DNA of 64,000 nucleotides from Archegozetes longisetosus (lineage: Eukaryota > Arthropoda > Arachnida > Sarcoptiformes > Trhypochthoniidae). The DNA lies in the NCBI GenBank assembly GCA_018873245.2, contig JAEMBT020000002.1:5984001-6048000 (forward strand), written 5' to 3'. The notes under the pieces were generated by a model. The model was not told the origin of the DNA and did not search any database. It worked only from the letters and a program-made list of their open reading frames with translations. This document shows, in pieces, positions 22,820 through 33,299 of the stretch. Position 1 is the stretch's first letter. Each line of letters opens with the position of its first letter. Position numbers and translations under genes: made by a program.

Positions 22820-24205
22820 GTACAGAAATTTTCAAGAGTGATACTTTGCAATATTAGTAATCCATCTGATAAAAATTTTATGAACTTTTTGTTAACTTTA
22901 TATTCATTGAACTCACGATTTTTTCAATGAAAAAGTTGTCTAAAATGAAACTATTAGTTGTTGAGACCTTTCATTTGTTTATTAATATCAAAGCATGCTT
23001 TCGTATAAGTTTAGTTAAACAATTATTTAATAAAATGGATTTTTGGATCAAATTGATTGAGACGCGGCCAACCACTTCACGAGATTGAAAGGTATTTGAT
23101 TGCATTTTTTCTTGGGGCTAATTATACGGCTACAGAGATAGCTTTCGCACTTTCAAGAAGTGTGAATTGCATAAGAAAATGGATAAATAGATATGAGAGG
23201 ACAGGAATGATGGCAACTTTGCGTAAAACTGGGCGCCCGCGAAGCACGACTGCTGATCAAGATTTTGATATATTGCTCGCTGCTGTCGAAAATCCTTTCC
23301 GTAGATTAAATGATATTAAAGAATATTTGCACAGTTTTCTAAGTAGACCAACAATAAGTCGTCATCTTTTAGAGAATAAATTTTTTGCATGTGTTGCGAG
23401 AAAAAAGGAATTCCTGAGTGCTGGACATCGAGCTCATAGACTAGAATTCGCTGAAAATCATATAAACTTTGATCAATGGCATAGAACCATATTTGTTGAC
23501 GAGAGCACTTTTCAAACAGGTTCTACTGTCCGCACACTAGTTCGGCGGCCTATTAGAACTCCATTTGATGAGTGCTATATCAAAACTGTAGCAAATTCTG
23601 GTCGTAGGTCTGTGTCACTTTTTGGCCTAATGAGTGCTAATGGTTTGGGACCTCTTATTAGAATCAATGGCCGTTTTGATAGTGAGAGATATCTTCAAAT
23701 ATTAGATGAGACTGTTATACCTTATATTGAAGATGAGTTTGAAGATGGGAACGTTTTTTACTATCAGGATAACTCACAGGTTCATAGAGCAGGAATTGTA
23801 AGAAATTGGTTCAATCAAAACTTTACTCTCGATCAACTAATCCCTACACCTGCAAAGTCGCCTGATATTAATCCAATTGAAAATGCATGGGGTCGTCAAA
23901 AAATTAGAGTTTCAGAAACTGGAGTTTACGCGGATGAAGATGATCTGTGGTTAGCCATTAGTGAAGCATGGCTTGAGATGCAGGGAACTTATAATTGTCA
24001 AAATGTGGTCAACTCTATCCCTAATAGACTTCAGCAGATTATTGATTGTAATGGTGGTCATACAAAATATTAGGACTTATTAATCATTTACACTCTTAAT
24101 TTCAATGAATAATTTTTTTTTGCAAAATCTTAAATAAAGATAAGATAAGAAGCATTAGCTTTAATATTAATAGTTCAAAAGTATCACTCTTGAAAATTTC
24201 TGTAC
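22820..24205 (+). mobile_element. Tc1-like transposon, nearly intact
   Basis: The 1,386-bp element has perfect 28-bp terminal repeats, both starting GTACAGAAATTTTCAAGAGT inward, with TA on each side (22818-22819 and 24206-24207). Perfect termini and one long uninterrupted transposase frame mark it as the best preserved transposon in the window. A second, decayed copy lies at 27020-27945. Confidence 0.9.
23057..24073 (+). CDS. Tc1-like transposase, DD36E
   Basis: The 338-codon uninterrupted frame encodes a cut-and-paste transposase. Residues 1-60 form a helix-turn-helix (ATEIAFALSRSVNCIRKWI) followed by GRPR. The catalytic core has FVDESTF (first D), YYQDNSQVH (second D) and SPDINPIENAW (E). 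I count 36 residues between the second D and the E, hence DD36E. The C-terminal part contains NSIPNRLQQIID. The frame begins with TTG, preceded at once by TGA, and the first in-frame ATG lies in MMATLRKTGR, about residue 50, inside the DNA-binding domain. A normal start is therefore missing unless an upstream exon or a non-AUG start is used. Confidence 0.85.
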   Translation: MRRGQPLHEIERYLIAFFLGANYTATEIAFALSRSVNCIRKWINRYERTGMMATLRKTGRPRSTTADQDFDILLAAVENPFRRLNDIKEYLHSFLSRPTISRHLLENKFFACVARKKEFLSAGHRAHRLEFAENHINFDQWHRTIFVDESTFQTGSTVRTLVRRPIRTPFDECYIKTVANSGRRSVSLFGLMSANGLGPLIRINGRFDSERYLQILDETVIPYIEDEFEDGNVFYYQDNSQVHRAGIVRNWFNQNFTLDQLIPTPAKSPDINPIENAWGRQKIRVSETGVYADEDDLWLAISEAWLEMQGTYNCQNVVNSIPNRLQQIIDCNGGHTKY

Positions 24206-24520
24206 TAATGGATAAACCTGGATTCTCGAGTCGTAACCTAAACAAGCCTGATATAAACTAAGTGAGAATAAGTTTGGTCGTGAAGTTTAAATCAGGTTTG
24301 GCTTGGGTTACAACTTGATAAAGCCAGGTTTACTCATTTTCGAGGGGGTTAGGTCAGAAGTGGTCAGGTTCGGGTTGGAAGTAGTCAAGTGTGGTATTAA
24401 AATGTTCAGCTCGACGAACTAAATCCAATGATGTATTACACTTGGAGGTGGGGGGTCAAGAACCCCTTTAGACCCATTAGCCCGGATTTACCCAAACGCT
24501 ATGTTTTGCTTTAATGCTTT

Positions 24521-25052
24521 ATATAGGATTTTCGGAAAGTTCCAGCGGGTTTTTATCAAATATTTAATTTTATTTTAAAAAGAAGTGAACAAATTTTAAT
24601 CAATTATATTATTTCCGTCATTATCGACGACATGTCCCCAACGGAACGACTAGAGCCGTCAGAACGTCGCTGTTCACAATTGAGGGTCGTCCACTTCTCG
24701 GGCGGTCATCCAGGTTCTGGTCACCGGAACGGAATCGACTGAACCATTCTTGGCAAGTGCGGGCACTAATGACTTGGCCATAAGTGGCATTGATATTATT
24801 GGCGGCCTCTGTGGCATTTGATCCATGATTGAATTCGTATAATATACAGTGACGTATGTGAGTCTTATCGGGAGTTCGGTCTGACATCGTTTGGACACAA
24901 ATAACAAAAATATTTTGACAAAAATTTGAAGACAAATATCTGTTCTTTCAATTGAGAAATGGAATCGATTTGTAATTAATTTTTCAACTGTTCAAATAGA
25001 ACGCGCAAAATACATCTAAGAAAGCCGCTGGAACTTTCCGAAAATCCTTATA
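24521..25052 (-). mobile_element. Mariner deletion derivative encoding only the HTH domain
   Basis: The 532-bp element is bounded by inverted repeats TATAGGATTTTCGGAAAGTT and its near-exact complement at the right, with TA at both ends. On the minus strand an open frame from ATG 24887 to 24621 (88 residues) matches the mariner N-terminal HTH: RHCILYEFNHG, TARTCQEWF-like segment, and FRSGDQNLDDRPRSGRPS. The catalytic domain is absent, so this is an internally deleted, non-autonomous copy. The short frame is still open. Confidence 0.75.
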
Positions 25053-25429
25053 TCACGCACGCAAGTGGTCGAAACTTGACCAAAAATTTTACAAATGTCT
25101 TTGAATGGTTTTGCGTACATAATAATAAAATTTCATCTCATTATCTCAAGTAGTTCTTAAGTTATTCATAAAGCATTGACTGGATTTATTAATTTGAAAT
25201 GGACTTTATATTAAAAGCAGACGAACCATCAACTCCTTATATGCATTCATAATTTGAAATAATTAAGCACGCAGAGCGCATCGCTTCATAAGCTCTGAAA
25301 AGCTAAGCAATAGGGACAGTGGCTCATTCGTATAGTGAGGCCTCTTTCGAATCGAGTAGTGTTAACTTTTCTTTTAGAAATATTTTTTATTTTGGAAAAA
25401 AACTTATATTAAGGGCTATAACAAGATTT

Positions 25430-25925
25430 GCCTGTTGTCTAACCAAAGCAAATTAGGTATCGATCGAAAGCCCTTGCCGAGTAGGTCACGAACATATCAG
25501 GCATTTTGACTTTCGATGAGCGGAAGGAACCAAAACGGCCTCCCAAAGTCGAAAAAATTCAGATAACCCATCGATATTAATATCTGTCCACGCAGAATGA
25601 CTAGTAAATCAGGAACACGTATTTAATTTGTAAAACAATTATTCTTTTGGAAAAAATATTACTTACGGTCTACCCTTATTTTTGACGAAAAGCTTTTTCA
25701 TCTCATTCTATCAAATATAATAATAAAAATGTGAAAGACTAAAATAGCAGCTTCCAAAGCCCTGCTCTTGTCCATCGTCCAATTTCACGCACACATCATT
25801 AAGAAATGCAGCGGAAATTTGAATGTGGTGTTGCCCTGGTTGTGAGGTTCTATCGAGGTCCGTTTCACCGGCCTGGGTTTGATCACCAAATTCGAACATG
25901 GTGGCAAACCCTGAGTGGACTGAAG
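25430..25925 (-). pseudogene. Possible decayed gene fragment, unrecognised
   Basis: Two minus-strand patches are richer in GC and look protein-like. One at about 25745-25925 is open through the stretch FGDQTQAGETDLDRTSQPGQ and CVKLDDGQEQGFGSC. The other, at about 25440-25590, reads in broken frames (FFRLWEAVLVPSAHRKSK, then TYSARAFDRYL after a frameshift). A CAG acceptor precedes the first, but no good donor follows. I do not recognise the family. It could be exons of a decaying host gene or a retroelement scrap. Confidence 0.25.
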
Positions 25926-26179
25926 CGTTTATTGATTTTAAAAACATAAAAATGAAATTTTGAAGTTTCAACTTGACCAAATCGATTTTTACCTATTGGA
26001 TCTACTCAATTCTAAAGTTATGTTTATTTGCATAAATTACGATGACTTAAAAATCAAAATTTACCTTTTTTTAATTTTATACTATTTGTCAACTTTTTCA
26101 AATAAATTTTATGTTTTTTCGATTCTTCTTGGTCATTTTAATCGAACTCACGCTTTATTCGTGGAAATTGTTTAAATTT

Positions 26180-27020
26180 AAGCTAAAGTACGCATTTTCA
26201 TTTTTCAACTTTAACCCCCTCTAGAGGCTAAACTATGGATTATACAGATTCGTGTCTATTGAACTTTTGTTCGTCTTGAGGTCTATTTTAAGAATAATTG
26301 GTCAAGTTCCATAGCTCAATTAAATAAAATCCCATAGGAAGATTGGCATGGCCTTTTAATTATTTCTTGTGTTTTGCGCACATATATCAGGTGTGTTTTA
26401 AGTGTATGATTGAGCATTACAGAGCTGCAGAGTCTCGAGAATAGGATTTCTTTTCTCCCTTTAAATGAATACTCTATTCTTTTACTTTATGTGGTGATAA
26501 ACTTCTATATAATGGTAGAGATTTTCAAATTTTAGAAAAAAATTATTTGTTAACAAGTATAAAAACTGAAAAGTTGTACTGCCATCCGATAGCAGTGGTT
26601 TAATCAATCAAACCAAAGATTGTAAGTAAAACCTGTGAAAGCGTACACTTGATTAAAGAGTACACCTATTTATGGAGTGTGATTTATGAGACGTTTCTCT
26701 AGTCTTTTCATTTTAAAACCAGTCAATAAGGAATACGTCTGTTCAACGCATAAGAGTACAGTATATTAAATATATTAAAGGTTCCTTCAATGTAAGACCT
26801 GTCTTAGACTAACACATCTAGTTGCACGTGTCTTCATATTCAAGTGCAATCAAAATGGTCTGATTTCAATACTCAATATTCTTTTTGTTGTCTACTAAAG
26901 TGTTATTCGATGTCATTATGACTAGTCAAAAAGTTAATGCTCTAGCTCTGGAAGGTAGAAGTGACTAACCTTAAGTGACTATTTTAGTAGATAATAATAA
27001 TTAAAGCCTCAAATTGTATA
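26180..27020. other. No gene or repeat recognised
   Basis: AT-rich DNA; nothing beyond short chance frames. Confidence 0.35.
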
Positions 27021-27945
27021 AAGAGTATAATGCCTGCCAAAATAGCGTCCTTTTAGACTCTTTATAATACAATTGGGCCTAAGTTCATAAACTTTATCTG
27101 CATAGTCTTATCAAATGAACTCACGATTTTAAATGAAGTTTTTTAATAGTAATACAACTATTGATTATAAAACTTTTAACTCCTTCCAAATTATTAATCA
27201 AATTTTGTTTAGAAAATTGTAGTTTTTAAGTGATATAAATTGGAGACGTGACCAATAAATTCACCAAACAGTGAAGGATATGATCGTATACTTCTTAGGG
27301 GCAAGTTTTACGCTTAAATAGCCTTAGCTCTTAATCGCGATATAAAGAGCTAATCGTGTATCAAAGAATGAACTGATAAATATCAACGCACAGGTAGGAT
27401 AACATTATTCAAAGCAATGGACGATATACTGAATATTAGCTCAACTCATATTATAACTTATTACTGGTTCCATGTAAATTCAGCGCAATCAATTCATCGC
27501 TACGATTTAGCACACGTTTATCGTCAATTCATTTTAAGGATAGACGGAGTCCTCTAGGTTATTAGGTGTTCACACAAAGAAAATCTACCAAAAATGCACA
27601 AAATACAACACATATGTTTAGAGTATTGAATAAAAATATTTTGATTTTATTATCAACGTTACATTATTGATCACCACATTCTCATTAAATACAATTATTG
27701 TAAAAACCTTTTCCTTAATTCAAATTAAAGTTTCTATTTTTCTTGAAGGTTATCGATTTTCGTGAAATTTTCAAATGTACTGAATAATCGCAGCCTTGAA
27801 TTGTCGTGCGCTGAATTGACGTGCTACTCTTATTACTGATGTAATTTTGAGATTATTCAAAAATAAATCAACTAAAGATGAGATAAAAGGCATTAAGTTT
27901 TACTATTAATAGTTGAAAAGGGACACTATTCTTAAAGGTATTGTA
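27020..27945 (+). pseudogene. Decayed, internally deleted Tc1-like copy
   Basis: Homology to the element at 22820-24205 is visible in several blocks: TGAACTCACGATTTT near 27117, the start of the transposase frame near 27240 (GGAGACGTGACCAATAAATTCACC), the HTH coding region to about 27410, and the 3' end near 27860-27940 (ACTATTAATAGTTGAAAAG). The catalytic middle is missing or unrecognisable and the frame has many stops. Its start region also reads TTG where an ATG is expected. Confidence 0.65.
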
Positions 27946-28404
27946 CACTCTTGTGTGACTGACGTACACTATTTTTCGGTTCGTTAAATGTATGCCTTAT
28001 ACAGGTTCCACTGTATTGTTTCTTACTGAAAAACTTGAAGTACTCACAACGTAAGAAAAGTGAAGTCATGCTGTATAAGTTTCATGCTTTCATCTCTTGG
28101 AGGTTATCTTTCAGGGTTTGAACCAAAGGACATACATTTGAAAATATGTTAATAGAATAAAATCAATTAAAGTGAACCCTTCGCTATAAAATCGCAAAGC
28201 AGTCACAAATTAAGCTTAAATTTGTCTGACTAATAAGTTACTGATCGTCCGAAAGTTTGTCCTAAACAGAGGTTCGGATGAATGAATCGTATCAAATGGG
28301 TCCGTCTCTGTACATCGACGGCCTGTTCACTGACAAGAGCTATTTTTTTTATAAAATTCGTAAAATTTTACATCTACCTCTATTTCAATCGTTTTATTAT
28401 GTTA

Positions 28405-28612
28405 TTGTTAGATTGGGTTAGGTTATATTGGTCTATAATATAATAAATTAAGATAGATTAGATTGGGGTTGGTTGTTATATTAATGTATGTTACGCTAAT
28501 ATAGGTTAGATTAGATTATTATATTGGTTTATGTTATAAGTTAGGTTAGGCTATTAGTTTATTTTAAGTTAGGATAGATTGTTATGTATATTAGGTAAGG
28601 TTAATTTATATT
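28405..28612. repeat. Degenerate TTAGGTTA-like repeat
   Basis: Irregular repeats of GGTTAGGTTA, GATTAGATTGG and similar words run for about 200 bp. A complementary patch (CTAACCTAATCTAACCTAAC) lies at about 29217-29248. The words resemble the arthropod telomere unit TTAGG, but the array is too irregular to call telomeric. Confidence 0.4.
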
Positions 28613-28907
28613 TGATTACAAACGAAAACTCTCATTTTAGTTTTTAAAATGCCTCTAAACTGGTCTTGGTGAACAGGTTGTCGGTGAATAGGCTGTCGTT
28701 GAACAGAGTTGGACCCGTATCAAATAGGATATGATATAAATGTTAGTCAAAGAAATTTGCGCGCTCCCTATTGGTTCCTGGGATAACTTTCACCCAAAAT
28801 TTTATTGCATATTTATAAAGTAGACATTATAAAGGGCAAATTGTCTGCTGGGCTCAACAATATCCATCGTGTAGTTTATGCGCTAGAGGGAGTTAAAGTT
28901 TTGTATA

Positions 28908-29020
28908 TGATACTCAATATGAACTTACCTTACAATATTACATTTCTATATGTTTATAAATAGTAATCTTATAGTAACGTAATATTGTAAGGTATGTTCA
29001 ATCATATTGAGTATAACTAT
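28908..29020. repeat. Short hairpin repeat
   Basis: The left arm, TACTCAATATGAACTTACCT plus TACAATATTA, pairs with the right arm, TAATATTGTAAGGTATGTTC plus AATCATATTGAGTA, around about 40 bases. Confidence 0.55.
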
Positions 29021-29172
29021 GAGTTCGTCTAAGCGTAGTCGTTTGGTCCACTCTGGGTCTGTCACCGAGACCCAGGTGCAGCCTCGACATATGATCAATG
29101 AAGATCTGCTCTCGGCAGATGACCAGCGTTGGGGGGGTAATCATCGGGCCTCAATTCGATGATCAGTCCCGG
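29021..29172 (+). other. GC-rich patch with a short open frame
   Basis: A 150-bp patch contrasts sharply with its AT-rich surroundings. From ATG 29021 it can be read as about 47 residues (MSSSKRSRLVHSGSV.. ending HRASIR). It abuts the hairpin at 28908-29020 and is followed by an ACT-rich short tandem (29188-29225). It may be the 5' end of a retroelement frame or a SINE-like fragment. No family is assigned. Confidence 0.25.
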
Positions 29173-29986
29173 ACCGGTGAAATGGACATCTACTACTACT
29201 AATGAACACTACTAATACTACTAACATTACTAACCTAATCTAACCTAACTCAAACAATAGTACGATTGGGTATACAATTTCAATATAAAATTCTTATTCA
29301 TTTGCCATCTCCATAACGATATAATAGTTTAGGGCAAAATTGATCGAGGTTCTTTGAGTATCTTTTTTCAAATCTACATCGAAAAGTACACTGTCTTAAT
29401 CATTTTCGTTCACAAAATTTTTGAGAGATAAACTTTTATTGAATTTTAATTAACTTAGACTTTCAATCGTGGGTCTTTTGAAGGCTACCTTTTCATTCAA
29501 ATCTGATTAAATTTAGTAGATAAACTTACTCCAAGCATACTTTATTCAAGTTTATACTACTATTTTGTCTTTACTCTTATAGAAAAATATATTAAGTCTA
29601 TCACAATTTAACTTGAAAACAAATTTTTTTAATGTTTATGTTGAACTATAAAATATAATTGATTGACCTCATAGAGAAAAGAGGATTGTTAACCTTTTAG
29701 CATATACAATGATAGCGCGTTAACAATCAAACATTATATTTCTATTAAAAACTGTAGATAACTTCATAACAAGACCAAAAACAATCTCTGCTGTAATTTA
29801 ATCGCTCTCTGCTGTTTTACCATGCAGTCAAAAAAAATTAAAAATTCCCACTTAATTCAGACTTAAATATAAGTTTTAGGTTTAGCTAATATTGGATAAG
29901 CGTTGCCGCACGCTAACAAATAATCATAGTTTTTTAGTGAGCATGTGTTGAATGACACCGATTATTTCATTTAAGCCTAAAAGTGC

Positions 29987-31957
29987 TCACTTGATAGTAA
30001 CGACTTCATGCTTACAATTTGCCTGTTTATACCACCAACCAATTAAATCACTTTTATTATAATGTTTGCTTTTCGAAGGACTGTTTAGTTTTTTGCAAAG
30101 ATCACAGAAATACGTATAATTCGTTTCTTTCACACAAAAATTATTTTTCCATTGAAAGTAAGAGGTATACATCTTCTCATTACTGCTGACTGTTTTCAGA
30201 TATTCCGCTAAACTCTTAGGCGATGAAAAGTTGAAGACATCTATATATGAGTTAAATGGCATTATTTGCTTGTAATCAGCTGAACCCAGAACTATCTAAT
30301 AAACAAACAGCGAAAATGTCAGTCAATTATAACACAAGAATAAAATCATAAATTTTATGTCAAAAATTTTCCTAAACACCTCAGAAAATTAATCGAAGCC
30401 TATAAGCTTTTGATGTATGTTTGTGAGCTGCTGCCTCTGGTCGATTTTGAATTTCTAGTTAAGTAACATTTCTAGAGTGATCTAGCCAAGTATAACACAT
30501 TAAGATTGACACATGTAAATATACTTTCATTGGTTAAGGCATCTAAACATCCAAACATAATAGTACTAAAATATAGTGCAATAGCATTACTGATGTCTAC
30601 AAATGCCGCTTTTACTGACGCTTCAGATTATGGTTTGCTTCCATTACTCATAATTTCGGACGGTATCAGACTTGAGTAATAACTATTTCAGTGCTAGTTT
30701 TGAATCTGTAGTTTGAGTGAAGTTCAAGAAACAAAACATGGATTTTCTATCCTTCATAGCACAATTAACTTCATATTCACGATAGGCAGGTTTAAGGCAT
30801 AAATCCTTTTAAAAGGGCATGAATCCATAGAAAATTAAGATTAATTCTTTGCTCATTTTAAAAAGGACTTAACTTTATGTTCATGATAGACAGGTCTAAC
30901 TGTGTATGGCTTATAATTTTGTTTATTCATTCGAAGGCTTAAGGCATGAAATTGAATTCAATCTTTGAAACGAATAATGAGATGGTCTTTGTTTAGAATA
31001 AGTCCGAGTTTTATTTCCTAAATTAAGCTACACTTTTGTACTGCTAGTGTAATTCTAAAATCTGGAATTTTTGAAATCAAAGATTGAAGAAAGTATGTCT
31101 TATTTGTCTTAAAATAAGTTCAATATTCGATGTTTACTCACAGGTATGACATCATAGCCAATAATCCTGAAAAATTTTTCTGTTACGTAGTCTTTGCAAA
31201 GCTGCAAAATAAAAAAATTCAATGACAAAATATGAAGATATAAAATAAAAAAGTCAATACTCACCGAACTTTCGAAAGACAAATAAAACTTGTACCTTTT
31301 GGCTATCATATCGTAGCATGAACTATCAAAACTACACTTTAATTGTCCACAACGACCATAAATATCAACATCAATATAGTTTTGAAGTTCCTTTACATAG
31401 AGTTCTCGTTTATTCGCTGTGTGACAATTGCTTACCATCCAAGCAATGCTTCTGTTTTTCTCGTTAAATTGATAGCTAGGTTTCCAATCTCTCGTACATC
31501 TAAAAACTCTTCCATAAGGAACAAATATATCGGAATCATATCTGTAACTCATTGTCCAGTTTATGTGATTTTTAAATGGCTCTAACTTGTCGCTTGGAGA
31601 ATTATACGGTGGTTCCCAGTTATATAAAATCCATCTGTGATTATTTAAGTGATAATTTGGTAAATCTTTAACGTTAATATCTCTCCAGTGAAATAAAATC
31701 GCATCACTTGTGTCCAATTCATTTCTGTCTGCTGTCAGAATACAATTAGAAAATTCACATTTCAATTTATTGAAATCACGGATTAGCCAATCATCAGTCT
31801 CGAAATATTTGGTCCACAAAAGTATTTTATAAGTTCTTGTTTTGCCTTTAGGATCATTTTTTATGATACTAATGGTTCGATTCACAGCCTTCATAGGAAT
31901 ATTATGTTTGTGAAAGTCGGCACTTAGCAATTCATTTACTTTATATATAATTATCAT
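29987..31957 (-). CDS. Alpha-1,3-fucosyltransferase-like (GT10), copy 2
   Basis: This is a paralogue of the gene at 11.4-13.7 kb with the same three-exon plan: exon 1 ending at 31265, a 60-bp exon 31142-31201 and terminal exon 29987-30295, all phase 0. It has the same GT10 landmarks: YKILLWTKYF, RWILYNWEPP, NWTMSYRYDSDIFVPYGR, SNCHTANKRELYVKELQ, YGRCGQ, FYLSFESS joined to LCKDYVTEKFFR, IVLGSADYKQIMPFNSYIDV, and the cysteine-rich tail. The frame is open back to 32029, but its first codon there is TTG, preceded by TAA. The first in-frame ATG, used here, is at 31957 inside the hydrophobic anchor, giving about 353 residues with a shortened anchor. Either the start was lost or a 5' exon is missed. 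The body shows no frameshift or stop. Confidence 0.8.
30296..31141. other. Intron 2 of GT10 copy 2
   Basis: An 846-bp intron with no recognisable insertion. The equivalent intron in copy 1 holds a foldback. Confidence 0.55.
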
Positions 31958-32029
31958 GACTATTATCAAAACAATAAAAAAACTTATACATCTTTGAGAA
32001 TATTTGATCTTCTTCACAGTTGATGCCAA

Positions 32030-33299
32030 TTATCTATAATTTGAGTTTTCTGTAAAATTCAATAAATATACTTTTAAAAAGCCAGTACCATCATAACTTG
32101 AACATTAAAACATGTTTCGAATAAACATTAAATAAATTTTTCTACACATGCAATTTCAGTTTTGTTGTAAAGCTTTATTGAACCCCAGTTTGAAGCTCCT
32201 TATTCATAGTAAATATAATGTAAAATGTACCATTTATGTATTAGATGTCGACCTCGATGTGAACTTGAACTAGTGGAAAAGTTTGCACCGCCTCATCAAT
32301 AACGTTCAACTTTACAGTAAATGTTTAAATTTTCGTTTGACCTATGACTTTATGATTATTTTGAAGGCGTTACAGCAAAGTGAGGTCTAATTCTAATACT
32401 TAGAGAACATTACGTTAGAATTGCCTCTTCGCGACCACCTTCTCCCCCTATGTTAGGACATTGTTGATACGGCATTAACCTTTAACCCCTTATGACGAAG
32501 CGTAGTGTTTTCGTGATGCTTTACTCAAATTTCAACAAATTCGATCTGACTTGTGATTTTGACATATTTTTAAAACTTAAAGTTTGTATTTCATTTAGAT
32601 CATGTGCCGTTTTACCTGATTTAAAAACAGATCAACCTATCCTTTAATAAGTATTTTTGCAATATATTTTTAAAATAAAATCTTGATTATACAGCAGCAC
32701 CGTAACTAAATATGAAACAGAACCTTACTGAACATCTTCGAACTATTGAAAAATCGAGTGTTTACAAAAAAACCTTAAAATTTTCCTCATGCTTAAGTTT
32801 ATACAGTGAAAAGTTAATTTGGAAATACCATCAACAATTAAAATAGTCTTATTTAAGCTAGAAATTTATGGCATTTTGTTGAAATATTGGATTCTAGCCC
32901 CACTAAGCTTGACTTGCTGGCTACGGTACTGTTCTATAGTACTGCAATTCGCTCACCACAGGCTGAGAGAGCTGTCAACATTCCCAAAAATCGTTCTATA
33001 GACTAGAGCTCGAACATAAGCTAAATTTTCAAACTCAACCCAACCCGTGATTTTTTTCTCTAATCCAACCTAACCCGTACCCGTAAAAATGACAAATGTT
33101 CATAATTTAATATTCTATTAAAGGGCATCCATTACTACAATTCATTACAATAAAATTATTGTATTCTGTCAGTCATTTTTTTTATAGAAATCAAAGTTTG
33201 ATCTTGTGAATAGTAGTTTACCCATATTACTTAGATCAAGAGATGATCTTTTATCAGATAATGCAATACAAGTGTAGCTAAGGTTTCTCTCACTATATA
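32030..33299. other. Upstream of GT10 copy 2; no gene seen
   Basis: There is no supported coding region. A short C-rich patch with repeated AACCCAACCCGT-like words lies near 33030-33085. Confidence 0.35.

Larger units (their letters stand above)
22545..24493. mobile_element. Non-autonomous Merlin-type element split by a Tc1 insertion
   Basis: Terminal inverted repeats of about 150 bp lie at 22545-22700 and 24340-24493. Both outer ends resemble GGGTAAATCC/GGGTGAATA and share TCCAAGTGTAATACATCATT and ACCCGAACCTGACCACTTCT. The same motifs form the ends of the Merlin element at 50186-53083, so this is most likely its non-autonomous relative. Inside the left arm the same motif set recurs in a second, diverged unit of about 125 bp (near 22700-22780). 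The only coding content is the younger Tc1-like element inserted at 22820. Confidence 0.7.

Noticed and set aside
25310-25375. tRNA-like or SINE-like A and B box words
   Set aside because: No cloverleaf can be drawn and no internal promoter boxes match well enough.
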